From assembly GCA_947683625.1 (NCBI GenBank), contig CANTUR010000283.1:15013001-15077000 (forward strand): a stretch of 64,000 nt of DNA, written 5' to 3'. Numbering within the stretch: position 1 is the stretch's first letter; each line of letters opens with the position of its first letter. The position numbers were made by a program, and so were the translations under genes. This DNA comes from Mallotus nudiflorus (taxonomy: Eukaryota > Streptophyta > Magnoliopsida > Malpighiales > Euphorbiaceae). Below the pieces are notes generated by a model. The model was given only the letters and a program-made list of their open reading frames with translations, had not been told where the DNA came from and searched no databases. Positions 34,131 to 46,254 of this stretch are shown here, one piece after another.

Positions 34131-34145
34131 ACGGGCTGGGCCGTA
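34131..34145. promoter_or_regulatory. Site II-like TGGGCC element in the PLAA promoter
   Basis: GGGCTGGGCC lies about 190 bp ahead of the start codon, in a locally GC-rich promoter. TGGGCC/T motifs are bound by TCP factors and are common in plant housekeeping genes. The position suits the gene, but activity is inferred. Confidence 0.35.
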
Positions 34146-34325
34146 ACAAGGGAATTTGTCTAATCCGGACCGAACCGACCCGATCTGCCTTGTGACTCAG
34201 AGCATGGCAATTGGGGAGTCACCTAGCAGAAGCAAGACACAAAACTTGCGGAGTCAGTCAGAAAGCTACACTTTTTTCATCATTCTAAAAACCTAACCTC
34301 TCGTCTTCTCTTAAAAAAAAAAAAA

Positions 34326-37300
34326 ATGGAAATGGAGATCGATTTCAGAGACTATAAGCTTAGCTGCGAGCTTCGTGGCCACGAAGACGACGTAAGATCA
34401 GTTTGCTTGAATCAATTCTGCATTTCTAATCGGCAATTTGTTCACTTATCGGTTTTTTTGAATGATAGGTTCGTGGTATTTGCATATGTGGCGATTCTGG
34501 AATCGCGACTTCGTCGAGGGACCGTACAGTGAGGTTTTGGTCGCTTGATTCATCGGATAAGCGCAAGTGTGCTTTGTCGAAAATTTTGTTGGGACATTCG
34601 AGTTTTGTAGGTCCGTTAGCTTGGATTCCGCCGAATGAAGAGTATCCAGAAGGTGCAATTGTGTCTGGTGGAATGGATTCTTTGGTTTTGTTTTGGAATT
34701 TGAGTACTGGTGAGATGGTGCAGACGTTGAAGGGGCATCAGTTGCAAGTTACTGGTATTGCATTGGATGGTGATGACATTGTTTCTTCGTCCGTAGACTG
34801 GTCAGTTTTTTTTTTCCCCCTATTTGAATGTTGTTATTGCAATGGTTGGTTTGTTAGTTAGAGATGAAAGTGAGGAGTTAGAGTAGTTCATTTTGCAATG
34901 ACAAACCAATTCACATGATCTGCTGCTAACTTGTTTGAAAATTTTAACTATTCTGCCATTGCCATTTGATGGGTTTCCCTTTTTGTGGCTGCTTTGTTCA
35001 TCGAAGTACTTTGAGACGATGGAGGAAGGGGAAATGTGTCGAGCAATGGGAGGCTCATAAATCAGCTATCCAGACGGTTTTAAAGCTGCCTTCAGGCGAG
35101 CTTGTTACAGGTACAATATTTTTGCTTGAATGAAAAACTTTTATGTTTAAGAGGTAAGTTTACATTTTTTTTTTCTTATAATCTGTTACAGATACCGAAG
35201 TATTTGTTTCACTTTATTCAACAGACAAGTAAATGCTATAATTGCTGCTTCATGAATCTGCCATATTGATTCCTTTTTCCACCATAATCCAGGTTCAAGT
35301 GACACAACTTTAAAACTTTGGAAAGGAAGGGCATGTTTACACACTTTTGTGGGGCATACAGGTTGTTTGTTTCCAGCATAATATATTACCAATTCATTTA
35401 GACCATGGCAACATCAATTGTTAATCCTTCATCCTCACTCTATGCCAATAATTAAGTAGGTTGACAGTCTTGTGTGCATATCATGTGTTTATTATTAACT
35501 TAAAGCATTGTGCAGATACGGTTCGAGCTTTAGCAGTGTTGCTTGGATTGGGTATTCTTTCTGCATCACATGATGGGTATTTATTTGCTTTTATTTCTTT
35601 GCCAATTCAGAATATGCAAGGTTCTGCTTTAGGGTTTGAATAATTGATAGGGTTTTTGGATTATTTCTGAAATTAATAATATCAAATTTGGAGCTCTTTT
35701 TGAATTGATGCTTCACTGCTGCCAGCAACATGGTAGTCACTTGTGTCACTCAAAGGGATCTAGAATTGGATCTTGCCCGCGCTGCCTTTGTTTTGTTTTT
35801 TTTTTTTGTTTTTTTGTTTTTTTGTAGTGTCTGTGTGGATGTTCTGGGGGGAATGGGGAAGGTGTCAGTTGGGTGGCGTTTTATAACACTCAGCTGTTAG
35901 AACGACAATTTTTTTTTCAAAAAATGAAAGATAATGGGTTTCCATGTTTTGAATTGGTTCTGTTTTGTACTTAGTTTTCTTGGAAATAACTTCTTGGAAA
36001 TAACTATAAATGTCAGTTATCTTTTTTCTGCAACAGTTCTATCAAGTTGTGGGCAACAACTGGCCAAGTTTTGATGGAGATGGTTGGTCATACTTCCATT
36101 GTCTATTCAGTGAATTCACATGTGTCTGGACTTATTGTGAGCGGAAGTGAAGATTGTTCAGCAAAGATTTGGAAAGGTATTCTGCTCTAGCATTTACTTC
36201 TTCCTTTTGGTTGGTGATCTCAAAGGCCTCAGACTGTCATTGCAAAAGAATGAGTCTCATGCCCTTTCAAATACTATTTAATTTGAGAAATCATTGCAAT
36301 GTTGCAGATGGCATTTGTGTTCAAAGCATAGAGCATCCTGGTTGTGTTTGGGATGCCAAATTCTTAGAAAATGGTGACATTGCGACTGCATGTTCAGATG
36401 GAGTTGTGCGTATTTGGACATCCAGTCAGGATAGGATTGCAGATCCATTAGATCTTGAGTCATATGTTTCCCAACTTTCTCATTATAAGTTAAGCAGGTA
36501 CAAGGCCACTTTTACTGCCATTGAGTTATTTGATAACCGAGCATCTTTTGTGGTTCATAATAGGAGTTATGTCCTTAATCAGGGTTGATGTGCCCAGTAA
36601 ATGAAGTATTTAAATATCTAATATTTGCTGATGTTTACGATATGCATATAGGGTCCTTGTACTATATATTGTTTGGATTCATGTTTTCTTACATGAACTA
36701 CAAAATCTTGTCATGTAGACTTGGTATTGGTTTCATCATTTATGGCAGTTATTTATGTGTAAAGTTATTGCATTGCATATTTTCATTTCTGAAAGTTCAG
36801 GTGAGATTTATGCTGTGCGACTGTTGTTTCTCTGTTGAATGGCATAAAGCCTGTTGGTTCTCTTTCCCCTAATGCTCGTTTGTGTCTGTTTTTGTGATTT
36901 ATTTACTTCAGGAAGAGGGTTGGAGGTCTGAATCTTGAAGAATTACCTGGGCTCGATGCTTTACAAATTCCAGGTTTGTTTTAGTTGTATCCTTGTATAG
37001 ACACATTTGCTTAGTATAATGATTAGGCAATTATCTGGGAATTTCTATTATTGAGATAATGAAGCTGTTATCAGCACCAAATGAATATTGGTTACTAGCA
37101 TGGGTAATCAAATTTGATGGTAATACATGCAATGCAGCGTCTCAGAATGATATTTGTGTACCATATTTAAGACAATAATGCTTTTGAGATATTTCCAATC
37201 ATGTAGGCTGAGTTTCATGTACCACTGTGGGTGATGGGAATGGAATTGTTGCTTTCTTTTTTGTTGTACATTGCAAACTGCCTGATGCATTGCAATTTTG

Positions 37301-40300
37301 TTATTATCAGGGACCAGTGATGGCCAGAATAAGATTGTCAGAGAAGGGGACAATGGTGTAGCGTATTCATGGAATATGAGAGAGCAGAAGTGGGATATGG
37401 TAGTATCTAATTTCACACAATTATATGTTTAATTTCTTTGTGTTTTAATTGTCCTATGTAGCTTTTCTTATAAGTTTGCATCTATTACAAGTTGTACCTG
37501 TTTCATTGTCTGGAGTTTCTTTTATAGTTCACTTGTTTGTAAATGTTATATCTTGATTTCTAATTTTCTGGACATTCAGTGAGTTGTGTGAAATTCACTT
37601 TGCTGGTTCCATAATGCTTCTCAGCTCATCATCTTTTCACTTTAGGACCTAACCAAGGGAATAACCTTAGCATTTCAGTTAGCTATTCAATTTTGTGGTG
37701 ATCATCTCTATAGTGCATGTATTTCATTGTGGCAGCAGCAATAATATGTTGTTCAGAACTAGAAAGAAGTGGATGTGCATGAATGTGATAGTGACTGTTT
37801 CACTAACAGATGAAGAAGGATTGATTATAATATCTAAGTTGAATGGTTTTATCATACTTTGTAATGAAAAAATCTTATCCTTGAACTGATGGTTATTGTC
37901 ATGATTGGAAAGTAGATGTTATCATGGGATGAAGAAACGTAGAAACTTGAGTCATAGTCGTGTACCAACTTCTAGACATTTAGAATGACACTGTAGCTGT
38001 ATTTACCAGAACATGTTTATTAGTGGACATGTGTGTGAAAATGATATGGATTCCACAGTTGTTAGATTGGGTTTGACTTTAGAAAAAATTATGTTCTCTT
38101 ATTATTATTATTTTTTTGAATTTTTGTTCTTTGTTGTGGCATTGCTTATGTTATTTCTCTTTTTCTATTTTCAGATTGGTCAAGTTGTTGATGGGCCCGA
38201 TGATGGCATGAAGCGGCCTGTTCTTGATGGAATTGAATATGATTATGGTTGTTACTGTACCTTGGGCTGCTTCTCTTTTTACCTTTACCTTTGTGCATCG
38301 ATTGCTATGAACTTATCTAATTGAAGGAATTGACAGTTTTACTTTTCATGCTCAGTATTTGATGTTGATATCGGGGATGGTGAGCCTATTCGCAAGTTGC
38401 CCTACAACAGATCAGGTATCTTTATAGGTCTTTCTGTTTTTTGATGCTTGTGGTTTTGTAACAAAATCAATTGAAAGGAAACAATGCTCAAGAGGAAGCC
38501 TCTGTAATTGCTCAAAAAAAAAAAGAAAAAAAAGAGGAAGCCTCTGTACAGATCATCAGCATTTATGCACTTTCACTGTTTCACACACCATATGGAACTT
38601 GAACTGTCATTTATCTTGTCCTTCTTCCAAAACCTCTAAAAGATGATAATTCTTTTTGAAATTTGTTAATGTTTTAATACTGAATGTTGATTCCATAGGC
38701 TTATAAACAGATAAAGATATAATGCTGCCTCTACCTTATGTATCTCAGTCTTTTTTATGGACTATGGTTGCTAAGAATGGTAACATATAGCCAGGGTATG
38801 GAAAGTTTATTATAAATATAGTGTATCTCTGGACTCTTATGGTTCCAGACTTGTATCGACGATGGTACTTTTAGAAGCATGAAGCTGCTATGTTTAGCTA
38901 CCGATGTCCCCTCTTTTTGTTGCTTTTCAAAAATTACTTTAGCATGCTTGCTGCAAATAATTGTGCCTTTACTTTTTCACTTGATAAATTGGTGAGACAA
39001 AGACTGGCATTTCCAGAAAATCCATACTCAACAGCTGATAAATGGCTCCTCAAAGAGAATCTTCCTCTTTCTTACCGTCAACAAATTGTAGAGTTCATAC
39101 TCCAAAATTCTGGTCAACGGGACATTGCTCTTGATTCATCATTTCATGACCCATATACTGGCTGTAAGTAAAATTTCATTTCACTTTGCCACAAATGTTG
39201 TTTGTAATTTTTAAGGCGTCTTATCTTTCCCGCATTTCTTTCACACTATGATTTTCCTTTTCTTATATTACATATCTCAGCTAGTGCTTATGTACCTGGA
39301 CAGCCTTCCAACTTCTCTGGTATGCATATATATACTAAGCAAATGGTTTCAAGTTTTTGTTGGCTTTTATGCTGTTGCTTTTAGGGTTCTTACATGTTTC
39401 GTCTTCTTTATACTGCAGCTGTTTCAGCAAAGCCTACTTTTAAGCATATCCCTAAGGTATATTGTTAATTTCAATACTTTTTTTTTGTCCAAGGGCTTTA
39501 ACATTATTTGGTTGTTTGATATACATCCATAAAATTAGATGCAGCAGGGTAAGCTATGCTAGATTTGTATTTTGTGCATCAGTTTTATTGGCAGAATTCT
39601 TTCTTAAACATGCATTTATCCCCGTGGCTTTAGGAACCTTTGGTTGACTTACAAGATATCTTTTATTTTTTTGTGGTGTATTGCTTGTATGTTACTTAAC
39701 ATTTCCTGAGAGATTCCTATTTGATCCTTGCAATTTAAAGTATAAGATCTAGGAGGCTGGATATGGGTTGGACAAGACACATAATTGCTAATTTGATTAT
39801 TTGACTGAAGATTAGTGTTCCATTTTGATTCAGTGTGTGGACGGTTTATTTGAGTACTGACTAGAATAATTCTTAATTAGTTTCCTTCTTATTGCTTGTC
39901 TTGATTGTTAATGACGCGGAGACTACTTTAACTCAAGTTTTATTATAGCTTTTTTTTTACTCATGTTTTATTTTAATATTATAATATCTTTGTTTTCAGA
40001 AAGGAATGCTAGTTTTTGATGCGGCACAATTTGATGGGATCCTGAAAAAGACAACAGAGTTCAACAATGCTCTTCTATCTGACCCAGTAGGATGTTCTAC
40101 ACTTGTACTATTAAATAATTTCCTATTTGATCATTATAGCTCCTACTTTCACCGATTTTTTTTATTGAATATTGTCATTTTTTTGAAGGACAAAAAGGAC
40201 CTGGCTCTGTCAGAGGCTGACATTTCAAAACTTGGTGCTGTGGTTAAAATTTTAAAGGACACATCGCATTATCATACTAGTAGATTTACAGAGGGTGATA

Positions 40301-41246
40301 TTGCTTTGCTGTTGACATTGATAAAATCTTGGCCAGTAGCAATGATATTTCCAGGTTAGTTTGCATTGTATTAAAGCTGTCGATCTGTGAGCCTTTTCTT
40401 GTGGCATTCTCATGTAATGCTTGGTCTTTTCTTACACCTTTCTTCTGTGCCATGGGAACAATTCTTCTTGAAGACCCCAACAGGATATTATAGTGTACAG
40501 CTGATATGCTTCTGTTACGCAATGCATCTTTTGGCTTGTTGAAGGCGAAAATTCTGTTTACTTTTATGTTAGGAAAAATTAGCTTTAATTGAATAGTCTA
40601 ACAAATTTTTCCCTTTGATGTAGATGTTTTGCATGTTGATTCCCTTTTTTCTTTTACAATTTTGTTATATCTGATTCCACTGGGGTATGCATGACAGATG
40701 CTGCCTCATTCATTTCTATGAATTTTGCTCCTTAGATGTGTTTACCTTTTTGCAGTTATTGATATCCTGAGGTTGGTTGTCTTACACCCAGATGGGGCGA
40801 ATGCACTTCTGAAGCATATTGATGATGGAAATGGTACATTGACATGTCCATGTTTTGTTACATTATAGCAGCAAGAAGTGCTGAAGTGTCCATTTGCATT
40901 TTTTTCCTGGAATATTCATATTTCTTAGTGAATCCCTCAATGGAATGTTTGATGAGTTTCAGTTATGGGTTGGAATTCTCTTTTACTTATAAATTTATTT
41001 ACTTAATTGTACATTGTCATTATATGCTGCCAGATATATTAATGGAAATGATTGAGGTCATCACAAAGTCTCCACTAGCTCCTAACCTTTTAACGAGCAT
41101 CCGTGTTGTGGCCAATTTGTTCAAGAATTCAGTTTATTACAGCTGGCTGCTAAGGCATCGTAGTCAGGTAAATATCTCTAATTTTTCTCTTAGATCAAAG
41201 ATTCTTCATTTTATGTTGTTGCCTTGGTATTCTGATCATTGTCTGG

Positions 41247-41279
<33 letters not shown>

Positions 41280-42848
41280 TGCATACGTATTTGTCGTAGT
41301 GAGCATTTTTTTTTTGGGTAATGCAGTTATTTCATGTGTCACTGTTCTTGCAGATTCTTGATGCATTTTCTAGTTGTTGTTCATCACCAAACAAGAATTT
41401 GCAGTTGTCTTATTCTACCTTAATACTCAAGTAAGCATTTAGTAAATGGTAAATGTGCAAATAATTTTTCATGACATCTTTGACCCAATATAAGATTTCC
41501 TGATTTCTAAATTTCCAATGTAATAATAATGACATCAGGCCTCAAACATGTGTTGCCAATTCAATATAAGATGTTATGTTCATATCCAGTTTTAATGGAT
41601 AGCGTTTTTGTTTTCATATCCAGTTTTAACGGATAGCTTTTTCTTTCTGCCTTTTGAGCCATTATTTGTTTGCTTCACAGTTATGCTGTGCTGTTAATCG
41701 AGAAAAAGGATCAAGAAGGTCAATCCCATGTTCTTTCAGCGGCTCTTGAGGTATGTCTTGCTTTTAATTATATGCATCATTTTGCTAAAGGCTATGCTTT
41801 ATGTTTCTCCTCCTGGCTTGTTGCCTGGAGATTCATGCCAAATGGAAAAACTTTTAACGCCTCTATTTTGGGATGGGACATATCATTTTATGCTCCACTA
41901 AATTTTCAAGAGGAAGAAATCATAGTCCTAGAGTTTGTTCATCATCATGCCATGGCCTTGGTTTTCCACAGATTGCAGAAGAGCAAAATGTAGAAGTTGA
42001 TTCAAAATTCCGGGCTTTAGTTGCCATTGGATCACTGGTAACTTCTTAATCTTATATATAAAATACGTGGCAGTGTTATGACTTCTCATAAAACTGTTTG
42101 GTATTTTCTTATCACGAAAGCAAATGATTTTTTTTTTTGTCAAATTGATAAGAAGCTGATTAAAAAAGGAGTTTCTAAAGTAAAATTATCTGTGATTCTT
42201 ACATGATGATAGAACTTTTAATTTTCACTATAAAATAACTGACGCTTGAATTTCACTGGGTCATTGAATATATAATATGGTGGCAGACCCCCAGTACTGT
42301 TTGTTTTTGATGTGCGAGCCTCGTATTGTCATATTGTGGCAGTAGACTGCAATAACTTGGTGCATGCAATATAAAACATGGGTTCCACTGTGTGTACTGT
42401 TAAAGAGTGGATGATTCATGGATTTAGAAAAACTTCAATATAATTAAGACTTGAGAGTAAATCAATCTGCAAAGAGGGATAACTGGAAAATATTAGTTAT
42501 TTTAAAATTGAGTCAATAAAGAGCTGTTAGTGAGAGAATTTTAGAAGAAAAATTATTCTAGAACAGGCCACTAATTAAAGTGCAAAAAATTACTCTAAAC
42601 TACTGCCGTCAGGTCATATCTTACATGTTATGTTTATTTTAACGATACATGTGTTTCACCTGTACCTCCTGTTCCTTTGTTTAGTAATATTTTTAATTGT
42701 CCTTCCAATACAGATGCTTGATGGTCTGGTTAAACAAATTGCATTAGACTTCGATGTTCAGAGCATAGCAAAAATAGCCAAGGGTTTTAGAGAAGCCAAA
42801 ATTGCTGAAGTTGGAGCTGATATTGAACTGTTAACCAAGCAGAAGTGA
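34326..42848 (+). CDS. PLAA: Phospholipase A2-activating protein homologue (PLAA/DOA1/Ufd3), WD40-PFU-PUL
   Basis: This is a CDC48/p97 cofactor in ubiquitin-dependent protein sorting and turnover. I place 22 coding exons: 34326-34391, 34469-34800, 35007-35110, 35293-35361, 35516-35576, 36037-36176, 36308-36497, 36912-36973, 37311-37399, 38175-38247, 38356-38415, 39017-39163, 39281-39319, 39419-39456, 40000-40086, 40189-40354, 40756-40833, 41034-41167, 41354-41430, 41681-41750, 41972-42037 and 42714-42848. They sum to 2283 nt (760 aa) with all phases agreeing. Residues 1 to about 300 are WD40 repeats (LRGHEDDVR, DRTVRFWSL, SSVDCTLRRW, SSDTTLKLW, DGSIKLW, DGVVRIW). The ubiquitin-binding PFU domain, at about 390-450, has YDYVFDVDIGDGEPIRKLPY and TADKWLLKENLP. 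The C-terminal PUL domain (about 490-757, Armadillo-like, binds CDC48) starts at LVFDAAQFDGILKK. The length is that of plant orthologues. No disabling change was seen. Confidence 0.95.
41249..41278. repeat. (TG)n microsatellite in a PLAA intron
   Basis: About 15 GT units lie 80 bp after the donor of the intron 41168-41353. They are too far from the exon to look like a splicing element. Confidence 0.95.
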
Positions 42849-43790
42849 ATCCATTAATTACTGCTGAGTAAGTCTCTTTTTCATTTTACTCGGGAATGCA
42901 TGTTTGACTGCATATATGCACCTGAAAGATCATCCTGGGAGGAGGTGAAATTGTTGAACCAAGGGCATTAACAAAGCTCTTTATTCATTTATGTTTAATA
43001 TCAGGCTCATGCAAAATCAATCTACAGCTCTGATACACCAGATGGTTAAAATTTGATGGCTATTTTTTTTCTTAAATATTTTATCTTGAACAGACATGCA
43101 CTTTTTTTATCTTTGATTATGCTATTGCAATGTTTTCATGTTAATATGGAGATGGATAGGACCCAGAATGACTGTAATTTATAGAAAATATGATTTCATG
43201 TGGGTATTTATTGAAGATCATTCAAGCCTGCATACTGTTATGCTCTCTTCCTCTCTCTTTGGACAACGTGTGAACAGATAAACATGACTTTCCATCTAGT
43301 CCAGTATCTTATTCAAAGCCTTGTATCCATGACTTGACAATTGTATTCTTACGTGCATTTTTCTAGTTTGCAGGATTGGTAACAGTCAAAAGAATCTTGT
43401 AAGAGAAACTCAACAGGCTTGAATAGTGGCTTTAACCTGAGGAATCGTGTTTGATGATAACCGGATACGCAAGAAAACATTGATTTGCAGTGAATGAATC
43501 AATTATTTGAGAAATTCTTCATCATGCATGCATGCAAATTTCAGGAATATTACGTTGAACATCTAATTGAAGTCAGCAAAGGAAAAAGAAGTAAAGAATT
43601 TGATCCCACAGTTGTATCATAGCAGCAGTTCAAAGGAGATGAACTTGCAAATAACTATGAAATTTATTGGTTGGTATAGTTTTCTTGCTGAATGATTACA
43701 TTGCCTTGTAAAGTATCTGCATATAGTGCATTTACTTCTAGCTCAAAATGGGATTAAGAAAAGAATGCAGTTAATTTCATTCCAAATTAT
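42849..43790. other. 3' UTR of PLAA and gap between convergent genes
   Basis: The sequence after the PLAA stop is only moderately AT-rich, without ORFs, and probably holds the 3' UTR (a spliced 3' UTR ending in the 43370s is possible). The mTERF stop on the other strand is at 43791, so the two 3' UTRs may meet or overlap. Confidence 0.5.
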
Positions 43791-44630
43791 TCACTTCCAT
43801 TTTGCATAGAATCTCTGATCGCTCCACATTAACATTCTATTCAATTTGATACGAACATTCCTCTGCATTAAATGCAAATGCCTGGGAATTATTCTCTTCC
43901 TTAAGCTAAACCCAAAATATTGTGGAAACTCTTTGAGCTCGCCCATGCTTCTCTTCATCCCTTTCAACAAGTACTCAAGCTTGGGTCTCATATTATACTC
44001 AATGCTATACATGAAAATTGCTGGAAATCTTGCACTGAAAGTAGCTGCTTCATCATGAGAAAACCCTATACTCTTCAAAAACTTAATCTTAGAACGTAGT
44101 TTCTCAACACGAGTATTCAAAATATTTGCATTGAGTTGACGTGGAACGTTCAATTTTGCTATCTTTAATCGTCTCAGATAATCAAGAGTAGGTCTAAGAC
44201 AATATTCTACATCAGAAAAGAGTAATTCAGGACAGTGAGTGACCAAGCCTCTTGATTCTTGAACCGAAGCATGCAAATCACTGTACAAGAATTGGAAAAC
44301 AGGCTCAATCTCAGTGATTTCAAATGCACTAGACAACAGTTGAGGGCATAGTGTAGTGAGTCTTGAGAAGTCAGTGTCTTGGAAACCTTTGGACTTGAAG
44401 TAATTTATGGTGTTAATGATTTGGGTTATGGTATCAGGAGGTGGAAGCTTGTGCGGTTTAGTGTTGGGATCTATGACACCGATGGCTTTGAGATAGCGAA
44501 CATTTTCTTGGTTGCTTGTCTTGAATTTAAGGTAGAAAGGAGGGTGCAAAGAGGGAGAGAGGGCATAAGGGTTCAGGGTTTTTGGTTGAGAAGAGGAAGA
44601 TGATGGTGGAAGAGATAAAGAGTGAAGCAT
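43791..44630 (-). CDS. mTERF family protein, probably chloroplast-targeted
   Basis: A single-exon frame of 279 codons. The N-terminus MLHSLSLPPSSSSSQPKT is rich in Ser and Pro with no acidic residues, as in chloroplast transit peptides. From about residue 40 to the end there are repeated about 35-residue helical units of the mTERF fold: NVRYLKAIGV, INYFKSKGFQDTDFSRLTTLCPQLL, SKIKFLKSIGFSHDEAATFSARFPAIF and KLEYLLKGMKRSMGELKEFPQYFGFSL. The protein ends in the family-typical IIPRHLHLM and LNRMLMWSDQRF. mTERF proteins bind organelle nucleic acid and act in transcription, termination or splicing in plastids or mitochondria. The closest relatives are the short (about 280-300 aa) plant mTERFs such as MTEF1 or SOLDAT10-like proteins. 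Which one cannot be settled by eye. Confidence 0.9.
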   Translation of the reverse strand: MLHSLSLPPSSSSSQPKTLNPYALSPSLHPPFYLKFKTSNQENVRYLKAIGVIDPNTKPHKLPPPDTITQIINTINYFKSKGFQDTDFSRLTTLCPQLLSSAFEITEIEPVFQFLYSDLHASVQESRGLVTHCPELLFSDVEYCLRPTLDYLRRLKIAKLNVPRQLNANILNTRVEKLRSKIKFLKSIGFSHDEAATFSARFPAIFMYSIEYNMRPKLEYLLKGMKRSMGELKEFPQYFGFSLRKRIIPRHLHLMQRNVRIKLNRMLMWSDQRFYAKWK

Positions 44631-46254
44631 TGTTTTTGTTTTTTTTTTTGGTTGGATTGGTTTTGTTGAAGGGAAGGGTTGAACTAATTGGAAGTTAGTG
44701 AGTTTATGCGGTTGGTATTTTTCAATTGCAAGAAGATAAGGAGATTTTTTTTCCCTTCCTTTTTCTTCAAAGTCTAGCCAAAAACATAGTTTTAATCCAC
44801 TATCGTAAATATTATTTAACCATGAAAGTAAATATTTTCTTTCCAGAGTATTTTAATTTTTGACCCGGATCTATTAATTCAATAATTCTAATGCTTAATA
44901 TTAATTTTATAATTATTATTTAGTAAATAATAATATTGACTAGCATATGAAATAGGTTTCACAATTATATAAAAATATTAATTAATTGAAATATACGTCC
45001 AATTACTTTATTTTATTTTTTATGAAGATAATGTTAGTATTGTTACTGTATTAAATATTTTTTTTTAAACAACAATTGATCCATTAACCCTCAAAGGTAG
45101 AAACAAGAATAGACAATTTTAAGAAGATTGAGATTGGTTTCCCTGACACAAATATATGAAAGTCATATGATTTACTCTTACATAAACAACATGAGTAAGA
45201 GTAATTTACATGATTAACATTAAAGAAAAGACGAAAAACAACATTAAGCTTGATCACATGTTCATCCGAACTCGATAATTCCTTAACTTGAGATATGACA
45301 ACTTCCTCTTTCTTATCTTTTGGCACTAGCATTCCTTATTTTGGACAACTGCTTCTCGGATGAGTTAAAATTGGAAAACACATTATCAAATTTGAAATTG
45401 AATAAATTTGAATCTCTTAAAATTCTTCTTAAATTTTGATATAAAAAAAATCAAAATATCATCAAAATATAACATATAAAGGGGATATATCCACAAACTT
45501 AAAATTTTAATTCATATTAAGTTTATTTATACATAATAAACAAAAAAATTTGGTATTTAAATCATTTTTATGGCTAAAATGGTTAAAAAATCATTCAAAC
45601 TCAGTGGTTGTTGTAAGGGAGAAGACAATGAACAGTGGCTATAGTAAAGAGAAAATGAGTGGAGATCAAACTTTACATTTTAAAGGCACATTCAAAAACT
45701 TGACAACTATGCCAAATAAGGTGGGTATATACTATCGAATTATTAATTTAGTAATTTTATGACTTTGAATCTAAATAATTATTCTACAAATATATTATCA
45801 AAGATTTATTAGAAAAATCAAGTTTATCATAATGAAACATCTCTTATACCATATTTATCCTAATTGTAAGTAAAATACCAAAAGTATTCTAATTGTTTTT
45901 AATTGTAAGGAGAAATTTATCATTAAATCCAGAAATAACCTTCACAAATATATTTAATTTTTTTGAAAAATAAAAATAATTTTTGAAGTATTTCTATTAA
46001 AATTCTCTTTGTGTGCCCCTTTTTAGAGGAGCTCAAAATACTGACATGGCGAGTGATCATTGGTTAAATTATAATAAAGTGTGTTAAAAAGCTACACCAA
46101 TAAATAAATAAAAATATCTGCATTTTCTATTTTAGGATAATCCAACCAAACTGCAATGGTCTTTAAACCGAAGTCTGTTTAAACAGAAACTGACATTAGT
46201 TTTACTATTATCGTCAACTGCAAAACAACAACTATAGCTCCAAAATCTCCATTA
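44631..46254. other. Intergenic region between divergent mTERF and CCS1 genes
   Basis: It holds the promoters of both plastid-related genes. The 150 bp next to mTERF and the 130 bp next to CCS1 are less AT-rich. Between them is AT-rich DNA with short frames (45084-45332, 45550-45762) that lack any coding signature. Confidence 0.55.

Noticed and set aside
44379..44603. Plus-strand frames opposite the mTERF gene
   Set aside because: They are antisense shadows of the mTERF coding strand.
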